From Patescibacteria group bacterium (lineage in GTDB: Bacteria; Patescibacteriota; Minisyncoccia; Phycocordibacterales; GWA1-40-21), in contig JAGXAA010000019.1 in the NCBI GenBank assembly GCA_018971765.1, positions 1 to 13,649 of the forward strand: 13,649 nt of DNA, in the 5' to 3' direction. The position numbers and the translations under genes were made by a program. Positions 1 to 7,168 of the stretch are shown one piece after another. The notes under the pieces are model-generated. The model worked only from the letters and a program-made list of their open reading frames with translations, searched no databases and was not told the origin of the DNA. The number at the start of each line of letters is the position of its first letter. Positions within the stretch are counted from its first letter, which is position 1.

Positions 1-726
1 ATCAAAAAGATGATGGGACGATTCGGCATAGCGGAAGACGAGCCGATTCAAAATTATTTGATTACCCGTTCGCTTGAAAAAGCGCAGGAGAAAATAGAGG
101 GTTTCAACTTTGACGCCAGAAAACATGTGCTTGAATATGACGACATTTTGAATCATCAAAGGAAGATTGTTTATGAGAGAAGAAGAAAAATCCTTTTGGG
201 CGACAAAAAAGCGATTGAAGAAAAGCTTGCCGAAATGTTTGAAGGCGACGAAGAAGTAAAAAAAATTCTTGACGATAAAAAAACTCTGCTCAGGGAGGAC
301 GAATTTTATTCGGCGTTAAGAAGACTGCTCCTTCAGGCTATCGATATGTTCTGGGTCGAGCATCTTGAGATAATGGATTACACTCGTTCAAGCGTTAATC
401 TCCGCGCCTACGGACAACGCGACCCTCTCGTGGAATACAAGAAAGAAGGATTGAGACTTTTCAAGGAAATGGAGTTTGCCATCATAGAAGAAATCGCGCG
501 ACTCGTTCCTCACATCGGGGTCGGAATGTTCGTCAAGGAAGAAGAAAAATTAAAAGAGATGGAAAAGAAAGCTGTGCTTATCGGAGGCGGGGAAAATAAA
601 ACGGATAATAATTCGGCGAATATTTCCTCAAAATCTGTCACTAATGAAGACGGCGACAAAATCGGTCGCAACGACCCGTGCGTCTGCGGTAGCGGGAAGA
701 AGTATAAAAAATGCTGTGGAAAGTAG
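1..726 (+). CDS. secA: Preprotein translocase ATPase SecA, C-terminal part (5' end outside window)
   Basis: This is the last 241 residues of SecA, the cytoplasmic motor that pushes unfolded preproteins through SecYEG using ATP. The frame is open from base 1, so the ATG at 10 is internal. Early residues match the end of the second nucleotide-binding domain and the helical scaffold (MMGRFGIAEDEPI, ITRSLEKAQ, EGFNFDARKHVLEYDDILN), followed by the helical wing segment with FWVEHLEIMDYTR and SVNLRAYGQRDPLVEYKKEG. A charged linker leads to a terminal SEC-C zinc motif, IGRNDPCVCGSGKKYKKCCG, with ligands in the pattern CxC-x8-CC, which in this family binds Zn and SecB or ribosomes. The stop at 724 overlaps the likely GTG start of the next gene. 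The identification is secure; only the N-terminal two thirds are missing. Confidence 0.97.
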   Translation: MKKMMGRFGIAEDEPIQNYLITRSLEKAQEKIEGFNFDARKHVLEYDDILNHQRKIVYERRRKILLGDKKAIEEKLAEMFEGDEEVKKILDDKKTLLREDEFYSALRRLLLQAIDMFWVEHLEIMDYTRSSVNLRAYGQRDPLVEYKKEGLRLFKEMEFAIIEEIARLVPHIGVGMFVKEEEKLKEMEKKAVLIGGGENKTDNNSANISSKSVTNEDGDKIGRNDPCVCGSGKKYKKCCGK

Positions 727-1288
727 AAACAAAAAACTAATTCTTATTGCAACACTCGGATATCCTGGTTCCTGTAAAACTTTCTTTTCTCGAAGATTTG
801 CTAAAGAATTTAACTTTTTTCATTTAAATAGCGACTTTCTAAGGTCGGAGATTTTTCCTAAACCAAATTATTCCAAGGAGGAAAATATTTCAGTCCTACG
901 AATAAGAAATTTTATTACCGAAGAATTGCTACGGATGGGTATAAATGTAATTTATGATGCAAATCTAACAAAGAAGATTTATCGAAAAGATCTTCAGCGG
1001 ATAGCTCGAAGACAAAAAGCGAATTATCTATTACTGTGGTTTAAAACACCAGTAGAAAAGGCGTTGAGTCGAATTAAAAAAAGAAGGAGATATAAATCAG
1101 AATTAATGAAACGCTATCACATAGAAATTGATGACTCTGTAGTATTTAAAGTAAAAAATGAAGAAGAGTATCCAATAAAAGAACCACATATTGTTCTTGA
1201 GCCAAATTCCTATCAGAGGCAAAAAGAAATAGTTTTGAAATTTTTGCGGACGCAAAAAAACTCACTTGACAGGCAGATTGCTAAATAA
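716..1288 (+). CDS. Small P-loop kinase of the AAA_33 / zeta-toxin-like type
   Basis: This is a predicted 190-residue cytoplasmic ATP-dependent kinase of unknown substrate. A hydrophobic strand (KLILIATL) leads into a Walker A loop GYPGSCKT at residues 15-22, where Cys20 replaces the usual Gly before the Lys. A following HLNSDFLRSE (Asp40, Arg43) resembles the substrate-binding loop of AAA_33 kinases, NVIYDANLTKK resembles the second strand, and RIKKRRR resembles the lid. The frame is open from 644, but that part only translates the secA zinc motif in another frame. A GTG at 716, 13 nt after a GGGAAGAAG purine run, gives a normal N-terminus and an 11-nt overlap with secA. The gene and the Nudix gene after it look more AT-rich than secA, hinting at a separate origin. 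The fold assignment is fairly sure; the substrate is unknown. Confidence 0.75.
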   Translation: MESRNKKLILIATLGYPGSCKTFFSRRFAKEFNFFHLNSDFLRSEIFPKPNYSKEENISVLRIRNFITEELLRMGINVIYDANLTKKIYRKDLQRIARRQKANYLLLWFKTPVEKALSRIKKRRRYKSELMKRYHIEIDDSVVFKVKNEEEYPIKEPHIVLEPNSYQRQKEIVLKFLRTQKNSLDRQIAK

Positions 1289-1303
1289 AAGTATAAAAAT
1301 GAC

Positions 1304-1774
1304 ATGAAAGATGAAAATAAACAAATTAAAATTTCGCAAAAGGCCATCTTGTTTGATAATGATGGAAAAATATTGACGATTAGGCGCACTGAAACTGCTC
1401 CCACTTGGTCTTTGCATTGGGATTTGCCCGGAGGCGCTCTGGATTACGGCGAAGATATAAAATACGGAATTGCTCGGGAAATTAAAGAAGAAACAGGCTT
1501 AGATGTTCAGGACCTTTCAGTAATGGACATTATCTCTAGACTGAAAGATAAAGAAGAAGAGTTTTTAACGGCTATTCGCTATTTGGTGACAATATGTTAT
1601 ACGGCTCGACCAATGACAACTAAAGTAGTGTTGAGTTATGAACACGATGATTTCAAGTGGGTAACCCCGGATGAATTTCAACAACTGAAAGCTTCGCCAA
1701 GAAATAAAAAATTTGTTGAAATATTTAAATCTCTTCAAACGCAGAATAAAATCAAAAGATTATATGAAAAATAA
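1304..1774 (+). CDS. Nudix hydrolase (first of two)
   Basis: This is a 156-residue Nudix-fold hydrolase, which would cleave a nucleoside diphosphate linked to another group and use Mg2+ held by the Nudix box. The box is complete (G-x5-E-x7-RE-U-x-EE-x-G-U): Gly44, Glu50, Arg58-Glu59, Glu62-Glu63 and Gly65, after WDLPGG at 39-44. The N-terminal strand QKAILFDNDGKILTIRRT is typical of small house-cleaning Nudix enzymes. The substrate cannot be read from the sequence. The gene starts 15 nt after the kinase stop and has no obvious Shine-Dalgarno. The nearby ATG at 1299 hits a stop after two codons, so 1304 is the start. Its end overlaps the next Nudix gene by 11 nt, consistent with one transcript. 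Confidence 0.9.
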   Translation: MKDENKQIKISQKAILFDNDGKILTIRRTETAPTWSLHWDLPGGALDYGEDIKYGIAREIKEETGLDVQDLSVMDIISRLKDKEEEFLTAIRYLVTICYTARPMTTKVVLSYEHDDFKWVTPDEFQQLKASPRNKKFVEIFKSLQTQNKIKRLYEK

Positions 1775-2183
1775 AGAATATCCAAAAACGGGAATAGCGG
1801 TGATGATTATGAAAGACGGTAAAGTCCTGCTCGGCAAGCGCAAGGGCGCGCATGGTGCGGGAGATTTCGCCTTTCCGGGAGGAAAACTGGAGTGGGGAGA
1901 ATCATTTGAAGATTGCGCGAAAAGGGAAGTTAGAGAAGAAACAGGTATAGAAATTCATAACATAAAATTTCTCCGTCTTTTGAATTTCAAATTTTATGAC
2001 AAGCACTTTGTTGATGTCGGACTCATTGCCGATTGGAAAAGCGGAGAGCCGAAAGTCTTGGAACATGAAAAATGCGGAGGGTGGTCGTGGTATGATTTAG
2101 ACAATCTGCCAAAACCGTTATTTAAAGGGTGCGAGAGTTGTATTGAGGCTTATAAGATTGGGCAAAATTACTTTGATATGTGA
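1764..2183 (+). CDS. Nudix hydrolase, NUDT15 / plant NUDX1-like
   Basis: This is a 139-residue Nudix hydrolase with an intact box: Gly40, Glu46, Arg54-Glu55, Glu58-Glu59 and Gly61, in FPGGKLEWGESFEDCAKREV. The combination of that box with GWSWYDLDNLPKPLF near residues 106-120 is characteristic of the NUDT15 / plant NUDX1 subgroup, whose members hydrolyse (oxidised) nucleoside triphosphates or small prenyl diphosphates. A nucleotide-sanitising role is therefore likely but not proven. An upstream ATG at 1713 in the same frame would add 17 residues that overlap the previous gene. The ATG at 1764 gives the normal family N-terminus (MKNKEYPKTGIAVMI) and an 11-nt overlap that suggests translational coupling. 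It is distinct in sequence from the first Nudix protein, so this is not a recent tandem duplication. Confidence 0.92.
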   Translation: MKNKEYPKTGIAVMIMKDGKVLLGKRKGAHGAGDFAFPGGKLEWGESFEDCAKREVREETGIEIHNIKFLRLLNFKFYDKHFVDVGLIADWKSGEPKVLEHEKCGGWSWYDLDNLPKPLFKGCESCIEAYKIGQNYFDM

Positions 2184-2212
2184 AATGTTAGACACTCGGT
2201 GTTCAACATTCA
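2181..2212. repeat. Imperfect palindrome at the Nudix stop codon (21-nt palindrome, copy 1)
   Basis: The arms around 2184-2195 and 2199-2212 pair as an imperfect hairpin with a TCG loop, and the element includes the stop codon of the upstream gene. The core at 2187-2207 (GTTAGACAC, TCG, GTGTTCAAC) matches 17 of 21 bases of another palindrome at 7012-7032 that also lies just behind a stop codon. No T-run follows, so it is not a classical intrinsic terminator. Confidence 0.6.
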
Positions 2213-2232
2213 GAACCTAAAGTCTGTGTGTC

Positions 2233-2261
2233 TTGTCGCGTCTGTTGTGATAGGTTAATAT
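2233..2261 (+). promoter_or_regulatory. Putative promoter of the 80-residue membrane protein gene
   Basis: A TTGTCG (-35-like, 2233-2238), a 17-nt spacer and TAATAT (-10-like, 2256-2261) stand just 6 nt before the ATG at 2268. If it is used, transcription would start at or next to the start codon, giving a leaderless message. Each hexamer matches the sigma-70 consensus at four of six positions. Confidence 0.4.
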
Positions 2262-2267
2262 GTAGTT

Positions 2268-2510
2268 ATGTCTTGGCAAGATATTTTACTCTCAATCGGA
2301 CAGTTTGTTTTTGCTGTCGCTTTACTTCCCTCCGTATTCGGCAAAGACAAACCGGCGCTGTCCACCAGTCTTACGACAGGGATTGTTTTGATGATTTTCG
2401 CTTTCACTTATTCTACCCTTAAACTTTGGTCGGGCGCCGCTTTCGCCGCATTGGTCGGCGCGATGTGGTTTGTTCTTGTCATTCAAAAATATTTTAAAGA
2501 CAAGTTTTAA
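2268..2510 (+). CDS. Small multi-pass membrane protein, function unknown
   Basis: This is an 80-residue hydrophobic protein that I do not recognise. Three membrane-spanning stretches are visible: about residues 6-24 (ILLSIGQFVFAVALLPSVF), 34-52 (STSLTTGIVLMIFAFTYST) and 55-72 (LWSGAAFAALVGAMWFVLV). It ends in a basic tail (QKYFKDKF), which by the positive-inside rule places the C-terminus in the cytoplasm. The ATG is the first start after an in-frame TAG at 2262-2264, and there is no good Shine-Dalgarno. The gene stands alone between its own putative promoter and a strong terminator at 2570. An overlapping ORF from 2228 in another frame has no protein-like character. Confidence 0.7.
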   Translation: MSWQDILLSIGQFVFAVALLPSVFGKDKPALSTSLTTGIVLMIFAFTYSTLKLWSGAAFAALVGAMWFVLVIQKYFKDKF

Positions 2511-2569
2511 GGAAGTTTTTCATTTTAATTGACTTTTGCGTTTGCTGATGTTAGTTTTTGCTTAGAGAC

Positions 2570-2591
2570 GCCCTTTTGAAAAGGGCTTTTT
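2570..2591 (+). terminator. Intrinsic terminator after the small membrane protein gene
   Basis: GCCCTTT and AAAGGGC form a 7-bp stem (2570-2586) around a TGA loop, followed directly by five T residues. This is a canonical rho-independent terminator and separates the membrane protein gene from ppdK. The following 2592-2695 is AT-rich ppdK leader without a clear promoter; it ends in an AAGGAAGG Shine-Dalgarno-like run. Confidence 0.85.
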
Positions 2592-2695
2592 AAAATTTAG
2601 AGATTGAGAAAAAGGAGAAATGCATCGAAAAAACAATCATGAATTTTATTTTATGTTCTTTTAAATTTTGAATTGAAAGGAAGGAAATAGGAAAA

Positions 2696-5485
2696 ATGCT
2701 TAAAAATATGTTGAATTTGTCGCCAAAGAATGTTTATTTCTTTGGCAACGGATCTGCCGATGGGCGGACTGACATGAAACACCTGCTCGGCGGCAAGGGT
2801 GCTAATCTTGCAGAAATGACCAACCTGAGTATCCCTGTCCCTCCTGGGTTTACTATAACAACAGAGGTTTGCGATGCGTATTACAGGAATAATAAACAGT
2901 ACCCTAAGGGACTTGCCGAAGAAATAGAGCAGAATCTTTCCCGTCTGGAAGGGCTTATGGGAGCGAAATTGGGTGACGCGAATAATCCTTTGCTGGTTTC
3001 CGTTCGGAGCGGCGCCGCGGCATCCATGCCTGGCATGATGGACACGGTTTTAAATCTCGGTTTAACGCCCGATGCCGTCAAGGGGCTTATTAAAAAAACA
3101 GGTAACGAACGATTTGCGTGGGATGCATATCGGCGGTTTATCACCATGTTTGGCGATGTCGTTATGGGTTTGGAGCGCCATGGTTTTGAAGAAATTATTG
3201 ACAGGTATAAAAAGAAGGCGCAGGTAAAAAATGATACGGAACTTACCGCTGAACAGTTAAAAAATATTGTTGAAGAGTTTAAAACTGTTTACAAAAAGAA
3301 GACCTGTGAATCCTTTCCCAATGACCCAAAAATACAGCTCCAAAAGGCGATCAATGCCGTATTTGCCTCATGGAATAATCCGCGTGCCGTAAAATACCGA
3401 CAATTGTACGAAATCAAGGGTCTTCTCGGAACTGCCGTAAACGTTCAGTCCATGGTCTTTGGAAATATGGGCGATCACTCCGCCACGGGTGTTTGTTTTA
3501 CCAGGAATCCTTCGACGGGTGAGGATAGTCTCTATGGAGAATATCTCCTTAACGCTCAAGGAGAAGATATCGTTGCCGGTATCCGCACGCCTAAATCGAT
3601 TGATAATCTAAAAGATGAACTCCCGGAAGTTTTTCAAGAACTTTTCAAAGAGGCGCAAAAACTTCAATTTCACTTTAAGGATATGCAGGATATAGAATTC
3701 ACAATTCAGGAAAATCGGTTGTTCATATTGCAAACGAGAAACGGGAAACGCACCACCCAGGCGGCCGTAAAGATCGCGGTGGATATGGTTAAAGAAGGAT
3801 TGATTGACAAAAAGACTGCGATTTCCCGTATCAATCCCGATGAGCTTGATCGATTATTGCACCCCACTTTTGACCCCAAAGTTGAGAAAAATATTATCGC
3901 TGTGGGACTTCCGGCTTCTCCCGGCGCGGCTGTCGGCAAAGTTGTTTTCAGCGCTGAGGATGCCGAAAGATTGGCGGAGAAGCGCGAGAAAGTGATTCTG
4001 GTGAGAAAGGAAACCTCGCCTGAAGATATTGGCGGGATGCATGTTTCTCAAGGAATTCTGACGACGCGCGGCGGTATGACTTCACATGCCGCCGTGGTGG
4101 CGAGAGGAATGGGTAAATGTTGCGTCGCGGGTTGCGGTTCGCTGAATGTGGATTATAAAAAACAAATCTTTACGGTAAACGGCAGGACTGTAAAAAGGGG
4201 GGATTATATCTCCCTTGATGGCAGTAGCGGCGAAGTGATGTTAGATCAAATATCCACTGTGGAACCGAGTCTAAGCGGAGATTTTGCCATACTCATGGGT
4301 TGGGCTGATGAAATTCGCAAACTGAAAGTGCGAACGAATGCCGACACCCCGGCGGATGCAAAAAAGGCGAGAGAATTTGGCGCTGAGGGTATTGGACTCT
4401 GCAGAACCGAGCATATGTTTTTTGGAGAAAACAGGATTGATTCCGTTCGGCAAATGATTCTATCGGCGCCGGATGTGAAAAAATTTAGAACCGAGATCGC
4501 AAAGTTTGAAAATAAGTTGACAAAACTGGCCGGTAAAAACGGAGATGCGGTTCTGGATGAATTGCAACGAGTGAAAAAAGAACTGAAAAAGCCATTAGAA
4601 TTGTACGAGTCCGCGCTTGAAAAACTTCTTCCGATGCAACGCCGCGACTTCGAGCAGATTTTCAAGGAAATGGACGGATTTCCGGTGACAATAAGGCTTT
4701 TGGACCCTCCTCTGCACGAATTTTTGCCGCAAGAAGCCCATAACCAAAAAGTTATGGCGAAACAGATGAGGATTAGTCTGACGGAAGTGGAGAGCAAAGT
4801 TTCCGCGCTTCACGAATTGAACCCGATGCTTGGTCATCGCGGTTGCCGTTTGGGAATCACATTTCCGGAAATCTACGACATGCAGGTACGGGCTATCATT
4901 GAGGCCGCATGCAATATGAAGAAAAAAGGCATTATCGTTTACCCCGAAATTATGTTGCCTATCATTAGCGCCGAACAGGAATTCATTCTATTGAAGGAGA
5001 GTGTTCATAAAGTTGCCAGGGATGTCATGGAGAAAAAAAGCATGCAGATTAATTATACGGTGGGGACTATGATTGAACTGCCGCGAGCTGCTCTGATCGC
5101 GGATAAAATTGCAAAGCACGCCGAATTCTTTTCCTTTGGAACGAACGATCTTACTCAGATGACTTTTGGTTTTAGTCGCGACGATGTCGGTTCCTTTATG
5201 CCCGAATACATTGAAAAGGGCATTCTTGAGAATGACCCGTTCCGAATTCTGGATGAAGACGGAGCGGGAGAGTTGATTAAGATCGGGATTATTCGCGGAC
5301 AAACCGTAAGACCTGATCTTAAAATCGGCATATGCGGCGAGCACGGCGGAAATCCGCAGACCATCGCCTTTTGCCACAAGGTCGGAATGAATTACGTAAG
5401 TTGTTCGCCCTTCCGCGTGCCTGTCGCTCGTTTGGCGGCGGCGCAAGCGGCGTTGCGGCAACCTTTGTCTCAGACGACGGTTTAG
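2696..5485 (+). CDS. ppdK: Pyruvate, phosphate dikinase
   Basis: This is a 929-residue cytoplasmic enzyme interconverting ATP + pyruvate + Pi and AMP + PEP + PPi. The N-terminal ATP-grasp part shows LLGGKGANLAEM and RSGAAASMPGMMDTVLNLGL near residue 104. The swivelling domain carries the phosphorylated His464 in GGMTSHAAVVARGMGK. The C-terminal PEP/pyruvate TIM barrel shows GIGLCRTEHMFF, VTIRLLDPPLHEFLP, NPMLGHRGCRLGI and the catalytic Cys880 in ICGEHGGNPQT. All key residues are present. It is longer than the well-studied 874-residue enzyme, partly because of a charged, probably helical insert at about 594-638. AAGGAAGG at 2677-2684 supports the start. It lies alone between two terminators. 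In a fermenting minimal cell it may replace or complement pyruvate kinase and work with the enolase downstream. Confidence 0.97.
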   Translation: MLKNMLNLSPKNVYFFGNGSADGRTDMKHLLGGKGANLAEMTNLSIPVPPGFTITTEVCDAYYRNNKQYPKGLAEEIEQNLSRLEGLMGAKLGDANNPLLVSVRSGAAASMPGMMDTVLNLGLTPDAVKGLIKKTGNERFAWDAYRRFITMFGDVVMGLERHGFEEIIDRYKKKAQVKNDTELTAEQLKNIVEEFKTVYKKKTCESFPNDPKIQLQKAINAVFASWNNPRAVKYRQLYEIKGLLGTAVNVQSMVFGNMGDHSATGVCFTRNPSTGEDSLYGEYLLNAQGEDIVAGIRTPKSIDNLKDELPEVFQELFKEAQKLQFHFKDMQDIEFTIQENRLFILQTRNGKRTTQAAVKIAVDMVKEGLIDKKTAISRINPDELDRLLHPTFDPKVEKNIIAVGLPASPGAAVGKVVFSAEDAERLAEKREKVILVRKETSPEDIGGMHVSQGILTTRGGMTSHAAVVARGMGKCCVAGCGSLNVDYKKQIFTVNGRTVKRGDYISLDGSSGEVMLDQISTVEPSLSGDFAILMGWADEIRKLKVRTNADTPADAKKAREFGAEGIGLCRTEHMFFGENRIDSVRQMILSAPDVKKFRTEIAKFENKLTKLAGKNGDAVLDELQRVKKELKKPLELYESALEKLLPMQRRDFEQIFKEMDGFPVTIRLLDPPLHEFLPQEAHNQKVMAKQMRISLTEVESKVSALHELNPMLGHRGCRLGITFPEIYDMQVRAIIEAACNMKKKGIIVYPEIMLPIISAEQEFILLKESVHKVARDVMEKKSMQINYTVGTMIELPRAALIADKIAKHAEFFSFGTNDLTQMTFGFSRDDVGSFMPEYIEKGILENDPFRILDEDGAGELIKIGIIRGQTVRPDLKIGICGEHGGNPQTIAFCHKVGMNYVSCSPFRVPVARLAAAQAALRQPLSQTTV

Positions 5486-5508
5486 CCTTTCATTAAATTT
5501 AATTTTTA

Positions 5509-5541
5509 AAGCCCTGCGGTTAATTTCCACAGGGCTTTTTT
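5509..5541 (+). terminator. Intrinsic terminator after ppdK
   Basis: AAGCCCTG at 5509-5516 pairs with CAGGGCTT at 5530-5537. GG/CC pairs extend the stem beyond a single C-A mismatch, the loop is TTAATTT, and a run of T follows. It begins 24 nt after the ppdK stop. Confidence 0.88.
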
Positions 5542-5609
5542 CTTGAGCGGTATTTATTTTTTTTTGGATCGAGAACGGATAAATTATTTATAGAATTTTT
5601 CACTTGCGA

Positions 5610-5680
5610 TATGATATGATGTAGCCTGTTTTTCCGCTTGAAATTGAGGCGGAGAAAATACGCGGAGGCGTCAAATCGCC
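5610..5680 (+). promoter_or_regulatory. Enolase upstream region: possible -10 boxes and two small hairpins
   Basis: Two overlapping TATGAT hexamers (5610-5615 and 5615-5620) could be -10 elements, although no convincing -35 stands at the right distance. Downstream, two short inverted repeats could fold in the leader: CCGC/GCGG (5634-5637 with 5649-5652, flanked by T and A runs) and GGCG/CGCC (5667-5670 with 5677-5680). It matches no riboswitch family I can recognise. There is also no clear Shine-Dalgarno before the ATG at 5716. Confidence 0.3.
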
Positions 5681-5715
5681 AAAATAAGCAGTTATAAATA
5701 TTAACTTTGATTTAT

Positions 5716-7002
5716 ATGCCAAAAATTTCAAAAATTATCGCTCGGGAAATTCTTGATTCAAGAGGAAATCCGACCGTGGAAGCGGATGTTATTCTGAAAG
5801 ACGGTTCGTTCGGACGCGCCGCCGTTCCATCGGGCGCATCCACGGGAAGCAGGGAAGCCATTGAGCTCAGGGATGGAGATGAAAAAAGATACGGCGGAAA
5901 AGGCGTTCTCAAAGCGGTCTCAAGTGTGAATGCTGAGATTAAAAAGGCTTTAGTCGGCAAAGAATTTAACCAAAAAAGTTTGGACGCAAAAATGCTGGAA
6001 ATTGACGGAACGGAAAACAAAGGGCGACTCGGCGCGAACGCGATACTCGCGGTATCTATGGCTTTCGCTCGCGCGTCCACTGAAAGCGACGATATGCCGC
6101 TCTATAAATATTTCAAAAAGATCGGCAAGACCGGAAAACCCCTAACTCTTCCTGTGCCAATGATGAATATAATCAACGGAGGCAAACACGCCCAGAATTC
6201 CACCGACTTGCAGGAATTTATGATAATGCCTTTAGGCGCGCCGTCGTTTAGAGAAGCTTTGAGGTATGGCGTGGAAACTTTTCACGCTCTCAAGAAAATT
6301 TTATCTTCAAAAAATATGAGCGCTTTGGTCGGAGACGAGGGAGGTTTCGCGCCAGCGCTTTCTTCAAACGAAGCGGCAATTAAAATTATTTTAGAAGCCA
6401 TCGCCAAAGCAGGATACAAAGCGGGTAAAGACATTTCCATTGCCATAGACGCGGCGGCGAGCGAATTTTATAAAGACGGGAAATACCATCTGGAGAGAGA
6501 GGGGAAGATTCTTTCGAGCGGTGAGATGATTGAATTTTATTCCGGCTGGATAGACAAATATCCGATCGTCTCCATTGAGGACGGATTGGCGGAAGATGAT
6601 TGGGGTGGTTATCAAGAGCTTACTAAAAGACTTGGAAGCAAAATCCAAATTGTCGGCGATGACATTTTCGTAACGAACAGTAAAATTCTTCAGGAGGGAA
6701 TTGAGAAGAAGGCCGCCAATTCAATCCTCATAAAACTGAACCAAATAGGCACCGTTTCGGAAACCATCGATACGATAAATATGGCAAACAAGGCAGGATT
6801 CACCTCGGTCGTGTCTCATCGAAGCGGCGAAACGGAAGACGCGATAATTTCCGATTTTGTCGTCGGACTCGGAACGGGACAGATAAAGACCGGCTCGCTC
6901 TGCCGAGGTGAAAGGACGGCGAAATATAATCAGCTTTTGAGAATTGAGGAAGAGCTCGGCAAAAAGGCGATTTTTCCGGGTATAAACGCTTTAAATATTT
7001 GA
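5716..7002 (+). CDS. eno: Enolase (phosphopyruvate hydratase)
   Basis: This is a 428-residue cytoplasmic glycolytic enzyme converting 2-phosphoglycerate to PEP with Mg2+. The N-terminal domain shows IIAREILDSRGNPT and the mobile SGASTGSREA loop. Catalytic and metal residues are all present: His158, Glu208 (GDEGGFAP), Asp245, Glu288 (SIEDGL), Asp315, Lys340, His368-Arg369 and Lys391 (GQIKTGSLCRGER). The substrate loop reads NIINGGKHAQNSTDLQEFM, slightly different from the common HADNNVD form. A TTG at 5707 would add three residues, but the ATG at 5716 gives the usual family start MPKISKI. The gene follows ppdK on the same strand with its own upstream region. It ends in TGA, and a palindrome begins 10 nt after the stop. 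It converges with the prepilin gene. Confidence 0.97.
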   Translation: MPKISKIIAREILDSRGNPTVEADVILKDGSFGRAAVPSGASTGSREAIELRDGDEKRYGGKGVLKAVSSVNAEIKKALVGKEFNQKSLDAKMLEIDGTENKGRLGANAILAVSMAFARASTESDDMPLYKYFKKIGKTGKPLTLPVPMMNIINGGKHAQNSTDLQEFMIMPLGAPSFREALRYGVETFHALKKILSSKNMSALVGDEGGFAPALSSNEAAIKIILEAIAKAGYKAGKDISIAIDAAASEFYKDGKYHLEREGKILSSGEMIEFYSGWIDKYPIVSIEDGLAEDDWGGYQELTKRLGSKIQIVGDDIFVTNSKILQEGIEKKAANSILIKLNQIGTVSETIDTINMANKAGFTSVVSHRSGETEDAIISDFVVGLGTGQIKTGSLCRGERTAKYNQLLRIEEELGKKAIFPGINALNI

Positions 7003-7011
7003 AGATGGAGA

Positions 7012-7032
7012 GTTGGACTCTCGGCGTCCAAC
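7012..7032. repeat. 21-nt palindrome behind eno (copy 2)
   Basis: GTTGGAC and GTCCAAC form a perfect 7-bp stem around TCTCGGC. It is 17/21 identical to the palindrome at 2187-2207, and both lie within about 10 nt of a stop codon. No T-run follows on the plus strand. It may be a small dispersed palindromic (REP-like) element acting on mRNA 3' ends; that role is inference. Confidence 0.6.
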
Positions 7033-7044
7033 ACAACACAACCG

Positions 7045-7146
7045 TGAATTACGACATGCAAAATTCAAGTCCTCGGGTTGCAAAAACTCTTTGTCTTTCA
7101 AGGTGTTTTTGCTCAATAGACTGTAAATTTTGCGTTTCGTGATTCA
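7045..7146. repeat. About 100-bp palindromic repeat, copy A
   Basis: The ends TGAATTAC and GTGATTCA are inverted copies; the outer 21 bases match at 18 positions. The core GTCCTCGGGTTGCAAAAACTC ... CAAGGTGTTTTTGCTC is itself foldable through GCAAAAAC/GTTTTTGC. It has the same orientation as the copy at 10437. It fills most of the gap between the convergent eno and prepilin genes, where it could serve as a two-way terminator. Its arms contain GCAAAATT/AATTTTGC, the same subtype as copy B. Confidence 0.85.
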
Positions 7147-7168
7147 AAGACACAAGATCAATTTTTTT

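Noticed and set aside
644..715. Longer N-terminus for the P-loop kinase beginning at ATG 644
   Set aside because: These 24 codons only translate the secA zinc-motif region in another frame. The GTG at 716 gives a normal kinase N-terminus.
2620..2664. A 14-codon ORF with an AAGGAG just upstream, possible leader peptide of ppdK
   Set aside because: The spacing from GGAG to ATG is only 2 nt and there is no attenuator structure after it; it is probably chance.
4246..4797. 183-codon antisense ORF within ppdK
   Set aside because: It is a shadow of the ppdK coding frame with no domain or signal. The other long minus-strand ORFs in ppdK and eno are the same.
4988..5530. 180-codon antisense ORF over the ppdK 3' end
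   Set aside because: It runs through the ppdK terminator and has an arginine-rich, non-protein-like composition.
5610..5715. Fluoride riboswitch before enolase (such switches are known upstream of eno in other bacteria)
   Set aside because: The conserved fluoride-riboswitch core is not visible; there are only two unrelated short hairpins.
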